Below the pieces are notes generated by a model that saw only the letters and a list, made by a program, of their open reading frames with translations, did no database searches and was not told the origin of the DNA. From NCBI GenBank assembly GCA_964495375.1, contig CAZBWM010000015.1, forward strand, positions 34,844 through 98,843: DNA of 64,000 nucleotides, in the 5' to 3' direction. The position numbers and the translations under genes are program-made. Below, one piece after another: positions 45,287-53,300 of the stretch (its first letter is position 1; each line of letters starts with the position of its first letter). Source of the DNA: JAIESQ01 sp964495375 (GTDB lineage: Bacteria > Planctomycetota > Planctomycetia > Pirellulales > JAEUIK01).

Positions 45287-45374
45287 GTCGCCGCTGCGCG
45301 GCTTTGAGGAATCGTGGGACGCGTTCCCGTGGGCCGGCGCCCACTGCTAAGCGCCGCGGCCGCTGCGCGGCCAA
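45287..45374. repeat. Half copy of the 10.2-kb palindrome
   Basis: It aligns with 10262-10349, sharing GTCGCCGCTRCGCGGCTT, then CCGTGGGC, GGCGCCCAC and GCTAAGCGCCGC, followed by GCCGCTGCGCGGC. It ends about 20 bases before the parA fragment, close to a recombination joint. Confidence 0.75.
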
Positions 45375-45394
45375 GAAACGCGGCAGTTGCTGTG

Positions 45395-45552
45395 ACATTC
45401 GCCTGGCCGAAGCGCCGAGCTTTGGACAGTCGATCTTCGATTACGCTCCCGATTCGCACGGCGCGACCGACTATCAGCAGTTGGCCGAGGAAGTGCTCGG
45501 GCATGGGGTGGCTGGGCACGCGGCGGCCGCTGCAACGGCCGAGCGCGGTTGA
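45395..45552 (+). pseudogene. 3' fragment of a second parA-like gene
   Basis: The frame codes IRLAEAPSFGQSIFDYAPDS and on through LAEEVLGHGVAGH, ending AAAAATAERG with a TGA at 45550-45552. Over about 41 codons the protein is identical to the ParA-like protein at 44068-44191, while about nine bases differ, all at third codon positions. No start, Walker motif or upstream half is present. It is therefore a truncated gene with no function by itself, not a simple recent copy. Confidence 0.85.
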
Positions 45553-45638
45553 TTCGCTTCGTCGCGGAGTCGGCGTAGTCCGCGGCTAACTGGACGCTCA
45601 TTAAAGTGTGCCGGTCGCCTGCGAGTCGCCTCGCCTGG

Positions 45639-46781
45639 TCAGCCATGGACCGCGGCGCTAGCAACCGCCCTCGGCTGCTCCTTGCGGCGCTGCGTCAACA
45701 GTTCCTGTTTCAGGATTCGCAACAGCGAGAACAGGACGACTCCGACAATCGGTCCGACAAAGACGCCCGCGATTCCCAGCCAGGCAATGCCACCGAAGAC
45801 GCACACGCAGGCCAGGAGCGGATGTAGTTTGGCCGAATCCTTCAGCACCACGATGCGAATCAGGTTATCGACTTGCGACAGCACAACCGTGCCGTAGATC
45901 GCCAGTGTGATCGCAGCGATCTGATTGCCCTGGGCGAAGAGCACGACCGCGGTGGGCGCCCAGACGGCAATGGCGCCCAACAGGGGGACGGTGCCGCAGA
46001 CGAGCGTCAACAGCGAAAGCAGCAGCACCCACGACCCTGCCTGAAGACCGGCGAGCAGATTGATGACGAAGAAGCCGGCTCCAAACAGCACTCCCTGTGC
46101 CAGGGCCGACGCGACGGTTGCCCAGACTGTCCCCCGGCACGCGCGCGTGAACTCGAGCCGGAGCGTCGCATCGTATTCCGGTTCAAGCAGCGTCAGCTCA
46201 TCCCACGCTTGCACGAGGCTGGCCCCGTCCCTCAAGAAAAAGAACAAGGCGACCACGAACATCACGACACTGAGCACAAACCCAGGAAGGTCCCCCACGA
46301 AGCGAATGGATCGCTGATAGAGGGTCTCTTCAAGATCCCGGCCGATCTTCAAGAGCCGCTCGCGCACGTACTGGGGATTGGAGCGCGTCGTCTGGCTCAG
46401 CCAGTCGATGGTTCTGGCCAACTGGGGATTGGTTGGTTCCGTGAGCAAACCCGGTAGCCCCGCACGACCCGCCGCCGGCTGCAATTCTGCCATCGCGGCT
46501 CGCAATTCGGACAAGGCGAGATAGCTGGCGGCGACCATCGGTCCAATGATGGCCAGCACGGCGAAGAGCGTGATCGTGCCGGCTGCGATTCCACGAGGAG
46601 CACGCAGTCGCCGGGTCAAAGCCGGCTGCAGCGGATAGACGAGCAGCGCCAGAATCGCGGCCAGGAAAATCGGCAGAATGAGCGACTGTACGACCTGGAA
46701 GAAGAGCACGCCCAGCACCAGGATGGCTCCGCCGAGCACCACGAACGAAACCGTGTGTCGCTGTCCTAGCAGTTTCAGCAT
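45639..46781 (-). CDS. AI-2E / PerM-family membrane transporter
   Basis: 380 residues from ATG 46781 (MLKLLGQRHTVSFVVLGG); a TTG seven codons upstream is possible but lacks a good ribosome site. About eight membrane helices with the family pattern: paired N-terminal helices, a soluble segment of about 110 residues (SQTTRSNPQYVRERLLKIGRDLEETLYQ) and a C-terminal set with GLQAGSWVLLLSLLTLVCGTVPLLGAIAVWAPTAVVLF. Members export autoinducer-2 or act as Na+/H+ antiporters; the substrate is open. A 166-bp gap separates it from the MgtC/DUF4010 gene on the same strand. Confidence 0.88.
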   Translation of the reverse strand: MLKLLGQRHTVSFVVLGGAILVLGVLFFQVVQSLILPIFLAAILALLVYPLQPALTRRLRAPRGIAAGTITLFAVLAIIGPMVAASYLALSELRAAMAELQPAAGRAGLPGLLTEPTNPQLARTIDWLSQTTRSNPQYVRERLLKIGRDLEETLYQRSIRFVGDLPGFVLSVVMFVVALFFFLRDGASLVQAWDELTLLEPEYDATLRLEFTRACRGTVWATVASALAQGVLFGAGFFVINLLAGLQAGSWVLLLSLLTLVCGTVPLLGAIAVWAPTAVVLFAQGNQIAAITLAIYGTVVLSQVDNLIRIVVLKDSAKLHPLLACVCVFGGIAWLGIAGVFVGPIVGVVLFSLLRILKQELLTQRRKEQPRAVASAAVHG

Positions 46782-46947
46782 AAGCGGCGACTTCCCGAAC
46801 AACTCGATCGATCACGCACCCCTTCCGGCGGCGGAGCCCAGTATAGGGCGCGGTGACGGGATGCCCCACCGATTTGGTCCAGCCAGTGGCAAGCAGCGTC
46901 ACACCACGCGGGGCAGCATAGCACTGATCGGGCCGGCGAGGCCGCGA

Positions 46948-48237
46948 TTACGGTTGGACCCAGGAAACCAAGGCATCGAAGTAGGGCGTAACGGCCGGTC
47001 CTAACCAGACGAGTGCGAGTCCGCCGAACACTGCCGGCGCGAAGATCGCCGCCACGCGCCTGGCGAGGGGCCGGCCGCCGATGACGGCAACGATCCCCAG
47101 TTTGAACGCCAAGTTCGAAATGTTTGCCAGGACGAGCAATCGCCATCCCTGGACGACTTCGATGCGGTCAGCCGATACGAGCCGGGACGTGGAGAGGGTA
47201 ATGGCGTCGAGATCGGTTAAGCCCGACAGCCCAGCCACGGTATAGAGACTTGCGCCCCCCAGGTACTCTTGAGCCGCCGCCATGATCCAGAGCACGGCGG
47301 CGTACAAACATCCGAATCCGACCGCCGTGCGGAGATTCGTCGGATTCTTCTGGTCTGCCAGCGTGGGCCCTTCATTCGGCATGCGCCGCCAATGGAGGAC
47401 TGCCGGTATGGCATTGAGCAGAAACATGGCGAGAATCGGCGGCAGCGCGGACAAGAAGAACTCGGGTGCCGTGGCGGCAATTTCGATCAGCACGCGTACA
47501 TACGCGAAGCATGAGGCGATGGCGATGACCAGTGCGGCGAGCCCGGGATTCGCGGCGCCGGTCGCCGCGTGACGAGCGTAACTGACCGTCGTCGCCGTGC
47601 TGGAAACCGCGCCGCCAAGAATACCGCTGAGGACCAGGCCCGCGTTGCGACCGAAGAACTTGTAACTCACATACCCGACGGTGCTGATGCCGACGATGAT
47701 CACAACCATCAGCCAAATCTGAAATGGATTGAGCACGTCGAGCGGCCCGTAGGTTTGGTCGGGCAAGATCGGCAAGACCACGAACGTGATCAGCACAAAC
47801 TGCATGATGCCGCGGAGGTCTTCATCTCCCAGTCGCGCGGCGAAACCATGGAGTTCGGGCTTGAACTGCAACAGGGCTGCCATGCCCGCACCGACGGCCA
47901 CGCCGATCTCCCACGATCCGAGCGCCAGGTACGCGCCGACGGCGTACATGAGGAGCATGGCGACCTCGGTTGTCAGTCCGCCGCCGAGTTCACCCAACTT
48001 GATCTTGTGGATGTTGCCGACAACGGCGAGGCCCATGATGCTCAGGAAGCCCGCCGCCAGGAGCCAACCGCCAACTTGTTCGGATAAGAAACCGGTAACG
48101 GTGCCGAAAACGGCGATCAGCGGAAACGTTCGCAGGCCGGCCAGCCGGCTTTCCGCCCGCTCGCGCTGCAGCCCCACCAAGAGACCCAAGCCCAACGAGA
48201 TGCCCAGGGTTTGAAATAAGCGAATCGGGTCCTCCAT
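46948..48237 (-). CDS. MgtC/SapB - DUF4010 membrane protein
   Basis: 429 residues with about twelve helices. The N-terminal third (LGISLGLGLLVGLQRERAESRLAGLRTFPLIAVFGTVTGFLSEQ) is an MgtC/SapB domain; GLQRER and GLRTF are its markers. The rest fits DUF4010: VGYVSYKFFGRNAGLVLSGILGGAVSSTATTVSYARHA and LYTVAGLSGLTDLDAITLSTSRL. Such proteins are thought to handle Mg2+ or other ions. It lies upstream of the AI-2E gene on the same strand, with a 166-bp gap. Confidence 0.85.
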   Translation of the reverse strand: MEDPIRLFQTLGISLGLGLLVGLQRERAESRLAGLRTFPLIAVFGTVTGFLSEQVGGWLLAAGFLSIMGLAVVGNIHKIKLGELGGGLTTEVAMLLMYAVGAYLALGSWEIGVAVGAGMAALLQFKPELHGFAARLGDEDLRGIMQFVLITFVVLPILPDQTYGPLDVLNPFQIWLMVVIIVGISTVGYVSYKFFGRNAGLVLSGILGGAVSSTATTVSYARHAATGAANPGLAALVIAIASCFAYVRVLIEIAATAPEFFLSALPPILAMFLLNAIPAVLHWRRMPNEGPTLADQKNPTNLRTAVGFGCLYAAVLWIMAAAQEYLGGASLYTVAGLSGLTDLDAITLSTSRLVSADRIEVVQGWRLLVLANISNLAFKLGIVAVIGGRPLARRVAAIFAPAVFGGLALVWLGPAVTPYFDALVSWVQP

Positions 48238-48481
48238 TGGGCGTCCTTCGGCCGCGCACGCAGACGGGAATCATCACCTGCCAGCATAGTCGGCCGGTAA
48301 GTGATGGCAAAAACGGATACCCACTTCAGCTTTCAAAGGGCACAAATCGACTCTCAACAATTGAGAGGTGCTCGGGCACGAGGTGGCACCACACGGTTAC
48401 AGCGGTGGCGGGAAAGAGGATAATTCTTAGGCGGTCATTTGCCTCTCGCAGAAGATTTCACCGGGTTGCTAGTGGCTTGAT

Positions 48482-48931
48482 TTAGCACCCAGCGTACACG
48501 AATCCGACAAAGTACCAGTTTACGATCGCCGCGCCGGCGAGTGCCGTCACGGCTGAAAACGTCAACCAAGGATTCCCGGCTTGAAATACCCGGCTGATGG
48601 CGACGGCAATCGCTGCAGATGGCGCGAGAAAGGCGCCAGCGATTTGGAAAAGCAAGAAACCCACACAACCGATCTCGACAAGGATGATCACCAAGGGGTT
48701 TAGGGTAGTCACTATCAGAGTCGCAACCCCAAGCTTCACCCAGTCATCAATCGGTAGCCTCGATTTCGCACCGATGACACCGGCGCCGCCAGTTGCCACG
48801 CACATCCAACCCAAGCGGTACATAATGTCGTCGGACGTATGCCACATCAATAACAGGGTCGAGAGTCCCCCTATCGCAGCTCCGATTCGCGCTGTCAGAA
48901 GTTGTGCTGGTTGAAACAACTTCAACGGCAT
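48482..48931 (-). CDS. Small polytopic membrane protein, unknown function
   Basis: 149 residues starting at ATG 48931 (a GTG four codons earlier is possible). It has four hydrophobic segments (IGAAIGGLSTLLLMW, LGVATLIVTTLNPLVIILVEIGCVGFLLFQIAGAFLAP, AVTALAGAAIVNWYFVGFVYAGC). The second is long and may be two helices. No catalytic or transport motif is recognised. It stands between the MgtC/DUF4010 gene and a repeat-poor gap. Confidence 0.6.
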   Translation of the reverse strand: MPLKLFQPAQLLTARIGAAIGGLSTLLLMWHTSDDIMYRLGWMCVATGGAGVIGAKSRLPIDDWVKLGVATLIVTTLNPLVIILVEIGCVGFLLFQIAGAFLAPSAAIAVAISRVFQAGNPWLTFSAVTALAGAAIVNWYFVGFVYAGC

Positions 48932-49125
48932 GGAAAGCAACACTCGATTTCTTGCCCGAAGCTTTTGCAGCGAATACGATCGGCTGTGGAATTCGCGTCA
49001 TCGAGTCCGCGTCGCATCCTCTGGTACTCCTATTCGCGATGTACCTCGCGATCTTGGTTCCAGAAGCAAGAAAGCTCGACGTCGCGGGACACGCGGCAGA
49101 CCCAGGGCAGGCCGGCGTGAAGTAA
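48904..49125 (+). CDS. Possible small membrane peptide gene (doubtful)
   Basis: A 73-residue frame with a GTG start. One hydrophobic segment (SHPLVLLFAMYLAILVPEAR) follows a polar region of unremarkable composition (TAWKATLDFLPEAFAANTIG). Its first 28 bases overlap, on the other strand, the start of the small membrane protein, which argues against it. I include it only because its composition is more protein-like than that of shadow frames nearby. Confidence 0.25.
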   Translation: MLVETTSTAWKATLDFLPEAFAANTIGCGIRVIESASHPLVLLFAMYLAILVPEARKLDVAGHAADPGQAGVK

Positions 49126-49141
49126 TCTGACTACCGAGTCA

Positions 49142-49212
49142 CTCGCGGCTGTGCCCTGGGCTTGGCGATCGTCAAGGACTCGCGCCGCGGGATGCACACG
49201 TCGAAGCTCTAA
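49142..49212 (+). pseudogene. Possible remnant of a histidine kinase
   Basis: The frame reads RGCALGLAIVKDSRRGMHTSKL and then a stop. LGLAIVK is the conserved G2 box of histidine kinase ATPase domains, but no N or G1 box or other kinase sequence lies upstream. It may be a decayed end or a coincidence. Confidence 0.25.
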
Positions 49213-50102
49213 AGCGGCGTTCGATTGTTAAACGCCACGATGTGCTCGGCGATTTCGGGGCCGGAGTCTTCCTGCAGGAAGTGGCTCGCTCCCTTGATGA
49301 CGATCTCTGGCTGATCTTTGGCCGACGGGATCAACTTGCGGAACCAGCGATCGCCGCCGCGCGTGATCGGGTCGCCGTCGGAGAACATCACCAGCGCCGG
49401 CTTGGTCCAGCCGCTGAGCACCTTGCGCGCGTTGCGCATCGAAGGGCTGGCCGGATCATCAGGCGAGATCGGCACAAGCAGCGGGAATTGCATCGCGCCG
49501 GCCTTGAAGCTGACGTCGGGAAACGGCGCTTCGTAGGCGTCGATCACGCGCTGATCGACGCTGTCGCCGCCGACCAGCGTGCGCCGCATGATGAAACCGA
49601 CGGGCAGGTCGGTCGAGTTGGCGGCAAACTCGCGCCAGCGTTTGAAGCCCTCGCTCGGGGGCTCGTCACCGGTTGGCACGCCCGTGTTCATGATGACCAG
49701 CCGGGCGAAGCGGTCGGACATTTCGGCGGCCAGGCGCAGGCCAATCAGCCCACCCCAGTCCTGGCAAACGAGCGTGATGCGACGCAGATCGAGCGCCTCG
49801 AGGAAGCCGGCCAGCGCATCGCGGTGCATCTGGAAGGTGTAGGCGTCGCGATCGGTGTACTTGTCGGAGCGGCCAAAGCCGATCATATCGGGCGCGACGA
49901 CCCGCCCGACGGTCGATAACTGCGGGATCATCTTGCGATAAAGGAAACTCCAGGTCGGCTCGCCGTGCAGGCAGAGGATCGGATCGCCGGAGCCGGCTTC
50001 GACGTAGTGCATGCGCACGGGGCCAAGCTGAGTGTAATGGGGCTCGTACGGGAAATCGGGCAGATCGGTGAAGCGTTCGTCGGGCGTGCGGACAATCGAC
50101 AT
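49209..50102 (-). CDS. Haloalkane-dehalogenase-like alpha/beta hydrolase
   Basis: 297 residues. The sequence ILCLHGEPTWSFLYRKMIPQL is the oxyanion-hole motif of haloalkane dehalogenases, FGRSDKYTDRDAYTFQMHRDALAGFLEALDL is family-typical, and the nucleophile is D115 in CQDWGG, followed by the Trp that helps bind halide. The catalytic His is H274 in GASHFLQED. The family hydrolyses carbon-halogen bonds, though homologues with other esterase-like activity exist. The subgroup looks like HLD-I. The gene stands alone, upstream of a REPIN-like repeat. Confidence 0.85.
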   Translation of the reverse strand: MSIVRTPDERFTDLPDFPYEPHYTQLGPVRMHYVEAGSGDPILCLHGEPTWSFLYRKMIPQLSTVGRVVAPDMIGFGRSDKYTDRDAYTFQMHRDALAGFLEALDLRRITLVCQDWGGLIGLRLAAEMSDRFARLVIMNTGVPTGDEPPSEGFKRWREFAANSTDLPVGFIMRRTLVGGDSVDQRVIDAYEAPFPDVSFKAGAMQFPLLVPISPDDPASPSMRNARKVLSGWTKPALVMFSDGDPITRGGDRWFRKLIPSAKDQPEIVIKGASHFLQEDSGPEIAEHIVAFNNRTPL

Positions 50103-50155
50103 GGGTTCCCTCTCCGAGAGTTAGCCGTGCGAACGAGCAGCAACCGGGGCCGAGA

Positions 50156-50230
50156 GGGACAGTCCCACGTTTTCGGCCGACGACTAGCGATGAAGCACGA
50201 CGCGAGTTAACCGAAAAATGGGACAGTCCC
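50156..50230. repeat. Inverted repeat pair with GGGACAGTCCC cores
   Basis: The left arm 50156-50176 (GGGACAGTCCCA then TTTTCGG) and right arm 50211-50230 (CCGAAAAATGGGACAGTCCC) are inverted copies with three mismatches near the middle. Each also holds the self-palindrome GGGAC-A/T-GTCCC. The spacer is 34 bases. It is a third REPIN-like family. Confidence 0.7.
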
Positions 50231-50316
50231 TGGCGATTGGTACTGTCGCCGATTGCCGCGACGAGTGCAAACAGACGGGACGCTTTTGCTATTCCTTCTG
50301 ATATCCTGGGGAAATC

Positions 50317-50670
50317 ATGAGTGATGATGCATTTCCAATGTCGGACTCACCCGAACTGTTTCCAGAGCCAGGGCAGGAGCCACCTGCAGCACCTCCCCCT
50401 GCGCCGGCGTGGTTGCTATTGGCAACGAGCCTAGTGCTGACGGTGTTATCAATGCTCGGCCTCGTGCTGGCGATGGATTGGATGAACAGCCCTAAGATCA
50501 TGCCCCGTCAGCCGGGGGAGCGTTTCTGGTTCGTAGTTGGTGTGCTTTGTTGTCCGACGTTGTTCGCGGTTCCGGCCTTTGGGTTTTTGGCACTGTTTGT
50601 GGCGCGAGTGAAGGAAGAGCGAGTGGGCCGTCGCCAGGGCACTCGCCTCGGCAACGCGAATCGGGGATAA
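50317..50670 (+). CDS. Small membrane protein, unknown function
   Basis: 117 residues. The first 35 are acidic and Pro-rich (DSPELFPEPGQEPPAAPPPAPA). Two membrane helices follow (WLLLATSLVLTVLSMLGLVLAM and FWFVVGVLCCPTLFAVPAFGFLALFVA), with a basic tail, so both ends probably lie in the cytosol. CTGGGGA sits about seven bases before ATG 50317. I do not recognise a family. It precedes the PQQ-propeller gene by 63 bp on the same strand. Confidence 0.6.
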   Translation: MSDDAFPMSDSPELFPEPGQEPPAAPPPAPAWLLLATSLVLTVLSMLGLVLAMDWMNSPKIMPRQPGERFWFVVGVLCCPTLFAVPAFGFLALFVARVKEERVGRRQGTRLGNANRG

Positions 50671-50733
50671 AGTAGGCATCGCTTTCACGCGGCTTCCGAT
50701 CCCCGCACTTCACACCCCGCACTCACGTTTCAC

Positions 50734-52404
50734 ATGCCTGCAACGTCTCACATCGCCGGCCGTACGTGGCCCGCCAAGGTGGTGATTGTTTTGGCCGCGG
50801 CCGCGTTGGCCTGGATCTGGGGGCTATCGGATATCGCCCGCACCGACCAGGTGATTAACACGCTCAAGGTCGTTGTGCCGGCCGTGGCGGCGATCTTGCT
50901 GTGGCTGCTGTTGCTGGCACCATGGTCGCTGCGAGCACGGCTGGCGATCGTTGGTGCGTTTGTGCTGATTGTGGTGGGCTGCTTGCCGATCTTCGAGGTC
51001 GACGGGCTGACGGGGGACCTGCTGCCGCAAGTGCGGGTGCGACCCGTTTGGAAGCGACTGGCCGGGCGAAGCGCGGCGATGATTGCCCCTGGTTTCAAGG
51101 ACGTGGGTACGCCGATGAACAGCGCGCCAGTTGATCTGTCGACGACCACGCCCTGGGACTTTCCGCGGTTTTTGGGGCCCGAAGGCAAACCGGAAGTGCC
51201 CGGCCCGGAGCTGGCTCGCGATTGGAATGCTCACCCGCCGCGCGAGCTGTGGCGGCGCACGATCAATGACGGCAGCGAGCACGGCGCCGGTTGGTCGGCA
51301 TTCGCGATTGTCGGAGCGTTCGCCGTCACGCAAGAGCAGCGTCGCGCGGCGAACTGGACCGACGCCAAGCCCGCGTACCAAGAAGACGTCGTTTGCTATG
51401 AAGTGCTATCGGGGCGCGAGCGGTGGCGGCACAGCGATCCAGTCGAGTTTCTTTCGGTTGTGGCCGGCGACGGACCGCGAAGCACGCCCACGATCGTCGA
51501 CGGCCGCGTTTACACCTTGGGGGCGACGGGCATTCTGAATTGCCTCGACGGCGCGACGGGGCGCGTTTTCTGGCGGCGCGAGATACTGGCCGGGCCGGGC
51601 TACAACAACGGTTGGGGCAAGTCGTGCTCGCCACTGGTGTTCGACGGACTGGTTGTCGTCAGCGGCAACGGCAACCTGACGCGGGCCGACGAAGCTTACG
51701 ACGACGCGCTCTTGGCCTTCGACCGCGAAACCGGCGAGCCACGCTGGCATGCCGGGCGCGATCTGTCAGGTTATGGCTCACCGGTGCTGACGACGCTCGA
51801 TGGAGTCGAGCAGATTGTGATCGTCAACCATCGCACCGTCGCCGGCTACGAGCCGCAGTCGGGCGAGATCCTCTGGGACTATCCCTGGGGAATCGGCGAA
51901 CCGAATGTCGCCAACGCCATGCCGATCGGCGGCAATCGCGTCTTTGTTTCCAGCGGTTATGGCGTGGGCTGCGTCGTGCTCGAAGTGCGCCGCGATGAAG
52001 CGGGCAAGTGGCAACCGCGCGAAGCGTGGCCCGCCAACAAGCACCTGAAGATGAAGTTCACCAACGGTGTCGTCCGCCAGGGCCACGTGATCGGCCTCGA
52101 CGATGGCGTGCTGGCTTGCGTCAATCTCGAAACGGGCGCGCGACCGTGGAAGCGCGGCCGCTACGGACATGGGCAGATTCTGTTGGTCGGCGACCTGCTG
52201 CTCGTGCTGACCGAAGGGGGCGAACTGGTGCTCGTCGACGCGACACCGAAACAGGCCACGGAGCTGGGCCGCGTGCAAGTCTTCGCCGACAAGACGTGGA
52301 ACAATCTGGCGCTGTCGGGCAATCGCCTGCTGTTGCGGAACGATCGCGAGGCGGTTTGCCTTGAATTGCCCGTCGCGGTACCTGCCCAAGATGGCGGGAA
52401 TTAG
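50734..52404 (+). CDS. PQQ-type beta-propeller protein with N-terminal membrane helices
   Basis: 556 residues. Three hydrophobic segments come first (WPAKVVIVLAAAALAWIWGL, VVVPAVAAILLWLLLLAP, ARLAIVGAFVLIVVGCLPIF). From about residue 130 there are repeated propeller blades: WDFPRFLGPEGKP, VVCYEVLSGRERWRHSDPVEF, GILNCLDGATGRVFWRREI, LLAFDRETGEPRWHAGRDLSGYGSPVLTTLDG. This outer-blade pattern (AxDxxTGxxxW) is that of PQQ-binding-like proteins. Many planctomycete members lack a bound cofactor and act as scaffolds. Function unassigned. The membrane helices would anchor the propeller on the periplasmic face. Confidence 0.82.
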   Translation: MPATSHIAGRTWPAKVVIVLAAAALAWIWGLSDIARTDQVINTLKVVVPAVAAILLWLLLLAPWSLRARLAIVGAFVLIVVGCLPIFEVDGLTGDLLPQVRVRPVWKRLAGRSAAMIAPGFKDVGTPMNSAPVDLSTTTPWDFPRFLGPEGKPEVPGPELARDWNAHPPRELWRRTINDGSEHGAGWSAFAIVGAFAVTQEQRRAANWTDAKPAYQEDVVCYEVLSGRERWRHSDPVEFLSVVAGDGPRSTPTIVDGRVYTLGATGILNCLDGATGRVFWRREILAGPGYNNGWGKSCSPLVFDGLVVVSGNGNLTRADEAYDDALLAFDRETGEPRWHAGRDLSGYGSPVLTTLDGVEQIVIVNHRTVAGYEPQSGEILWDYPWGIGEPNVANAMPIGGNRVFVSSGYGVGCVVLEVRRDEAGKWQPREAWPANKHLKMKFTNGVVRQGHVIGLDDGVLACVNLETGARPWKRGRYGHGQILLVGDLLLVLTEGGELVLVDATPKQATELGRVQVFADKTWNNLALSGNRLLLRNDREAVCLELPVAVPAQDGGN

Positions 52405-52449
52405 CGCCGCAGCACGTCAAAAAACTTGCTTGAAATCGGCCACCGCACC

Positions 52450-52475
52450 TGATAGTGTACATGAGAACACTATCA
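52450..52475. promoter_or_regulatory. Dyad operator upstream of the ImmA/IrrE-like gene, possibly LexA-type
   Basis: TGATAGTGT and ACACTATCA are perfect 9-bp arms around an 8-base centre. The core TGTAC-ATGA-GAACA (52456-52469) differs at one position from TGTTC-N4-GAACA, a LexA box type reported in relatives of planctomycetes. TTGAAA at 52430 could be a -35, which would place the dyad over the -10. LexA binding is inference. Confidence 0.55.
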
Positions 52476-52565
52476 AGCTAGCAGGCACCCACTCGAGCGG
52501 CGCGCGGAGCCGACTTTGGGCAGGCGGTGCGTCGGCTGGCGAATCTTCTCTGGGGGTAGGCCACG

Positions 52566-53300
52566 ATGCTCTCGCACGCGCCCGACGAAGTGGCCGCGAT
52601 TCTCGACGATTTGGTCGCTGAGGTTTTGGCGATTGCCGAGATCGACGCGCCGCCGGTCGACGCCTTCGAGGTTGCTCAAGCCCTTGGGATGGCGATCTTG
52701 GAAGATGCCCGGCAACAACCGCGGGCGCGGCTGGTGCGCGTCGCCCATCCGCGTGGCGGATTGGCGCGACCATCGATCGTGCTGGGGGTCGAACCGCGCT
52801 CGGAGCGACGGCAATGGGCCGTGGCCCACGAAATCGGCGAGCAATTGGCCGAGCGGTGCTTTGCCCAGCTAGGTTGGTCGGCCGACGAGGGGCCGGCGAC
52901 GGCGCGCGAGTCGTTGGCCAACCAGGTTGCACGTCGGCTGCTGTTGCCGAGCGAGTGGTTCGCGGACGATGTGTCGGCCGAAGATTGGGAACTGCCGCGT
53001 CTCAAAAAACTCTACGCGACGGCGAGCCATGAGCTGATCGCCCGACGGATGCTTGACTTGCCGGCGCCAGCGGTGATCACGGTGTTCGACCACGGACGGA
53101 TCACCTGGCGGCGCGGCAGCAGCGATGGTCGCACGCCAAGTTTGTCGGTCGCCGAGCAAGCGGCCTGGCGGTTCGCGCACGAGCGCGGAGCGATTTTTCG
53201 CACGCGCGAGCGCGGAGCGAGGATCGTCGCCTGGCCGATCCACGAGCCCGACTGGCGGCGCGAAATCGTCCGCTGCGATTGGGAAGCGGATGAGTTTTAG
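52566..53300 (+). CDS. ImmA/IrrE-like protein with altered zinc motif
   Basis: 244 residues. The ATG 52566 has a G-rich site upstream. The core is QWAVAHEIGEQLAERCFAQLG (H88-E89-I-G-E92), then ESLANQVARRLLLPSEWFADD, where E115 and N119 match the second helix of the ImmA/IrrE metallopeptidase fold. In the canonical family the first motif is HExxH; here the second His is Glu. So either zinc is bound differently or the protein is not a protease. Family members cleave phage or stress repressors such as DdrO or ImmR. The dyad upstream suggests control by a stress regulator. It overlaps the convergent gene by four bases. Confidence 0.7.
   Translation: MLSHAPDEVAAILDDLVAEVLAIAEIDAPPVDAFEVAQALGMAILEDARQQPRARLVRVAHPRGGLARPSIVLGVEPRSERRQWAVAHEIGEQLAERCFAQLGWSADEGPATARESLANQVARRLLLPSEWFADDVSAEDWELPRLKKLYATASHELIARRMLDLPAPAVITVFDHGRITWRRGSSDGRTPSLSVAEQAAWRFAHERGAIFRTRERGARIVAWPIHEPDWRREIVRCDWEADEF

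Larger units (their letters stand above)
44289..45638. other. Repeat-rich gap behind parA, with second parA end
   Basis: 1350 bases with no intact gene. In order: a 24-base unit shared with 23.8 and 24.1 kb (44305-44328), an 11-bp hairpin of TTGGACGCAAA (44387-44418), a palindromic repeat cluster (44467-44725), a GGGCGGAGCCC unit (44950), an AT-rich stretch (45208-45232), a half copy of the 10.2-kb palindrome (45287-45374) and a parA fragment (45395-45552). Confidence 0.7.
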
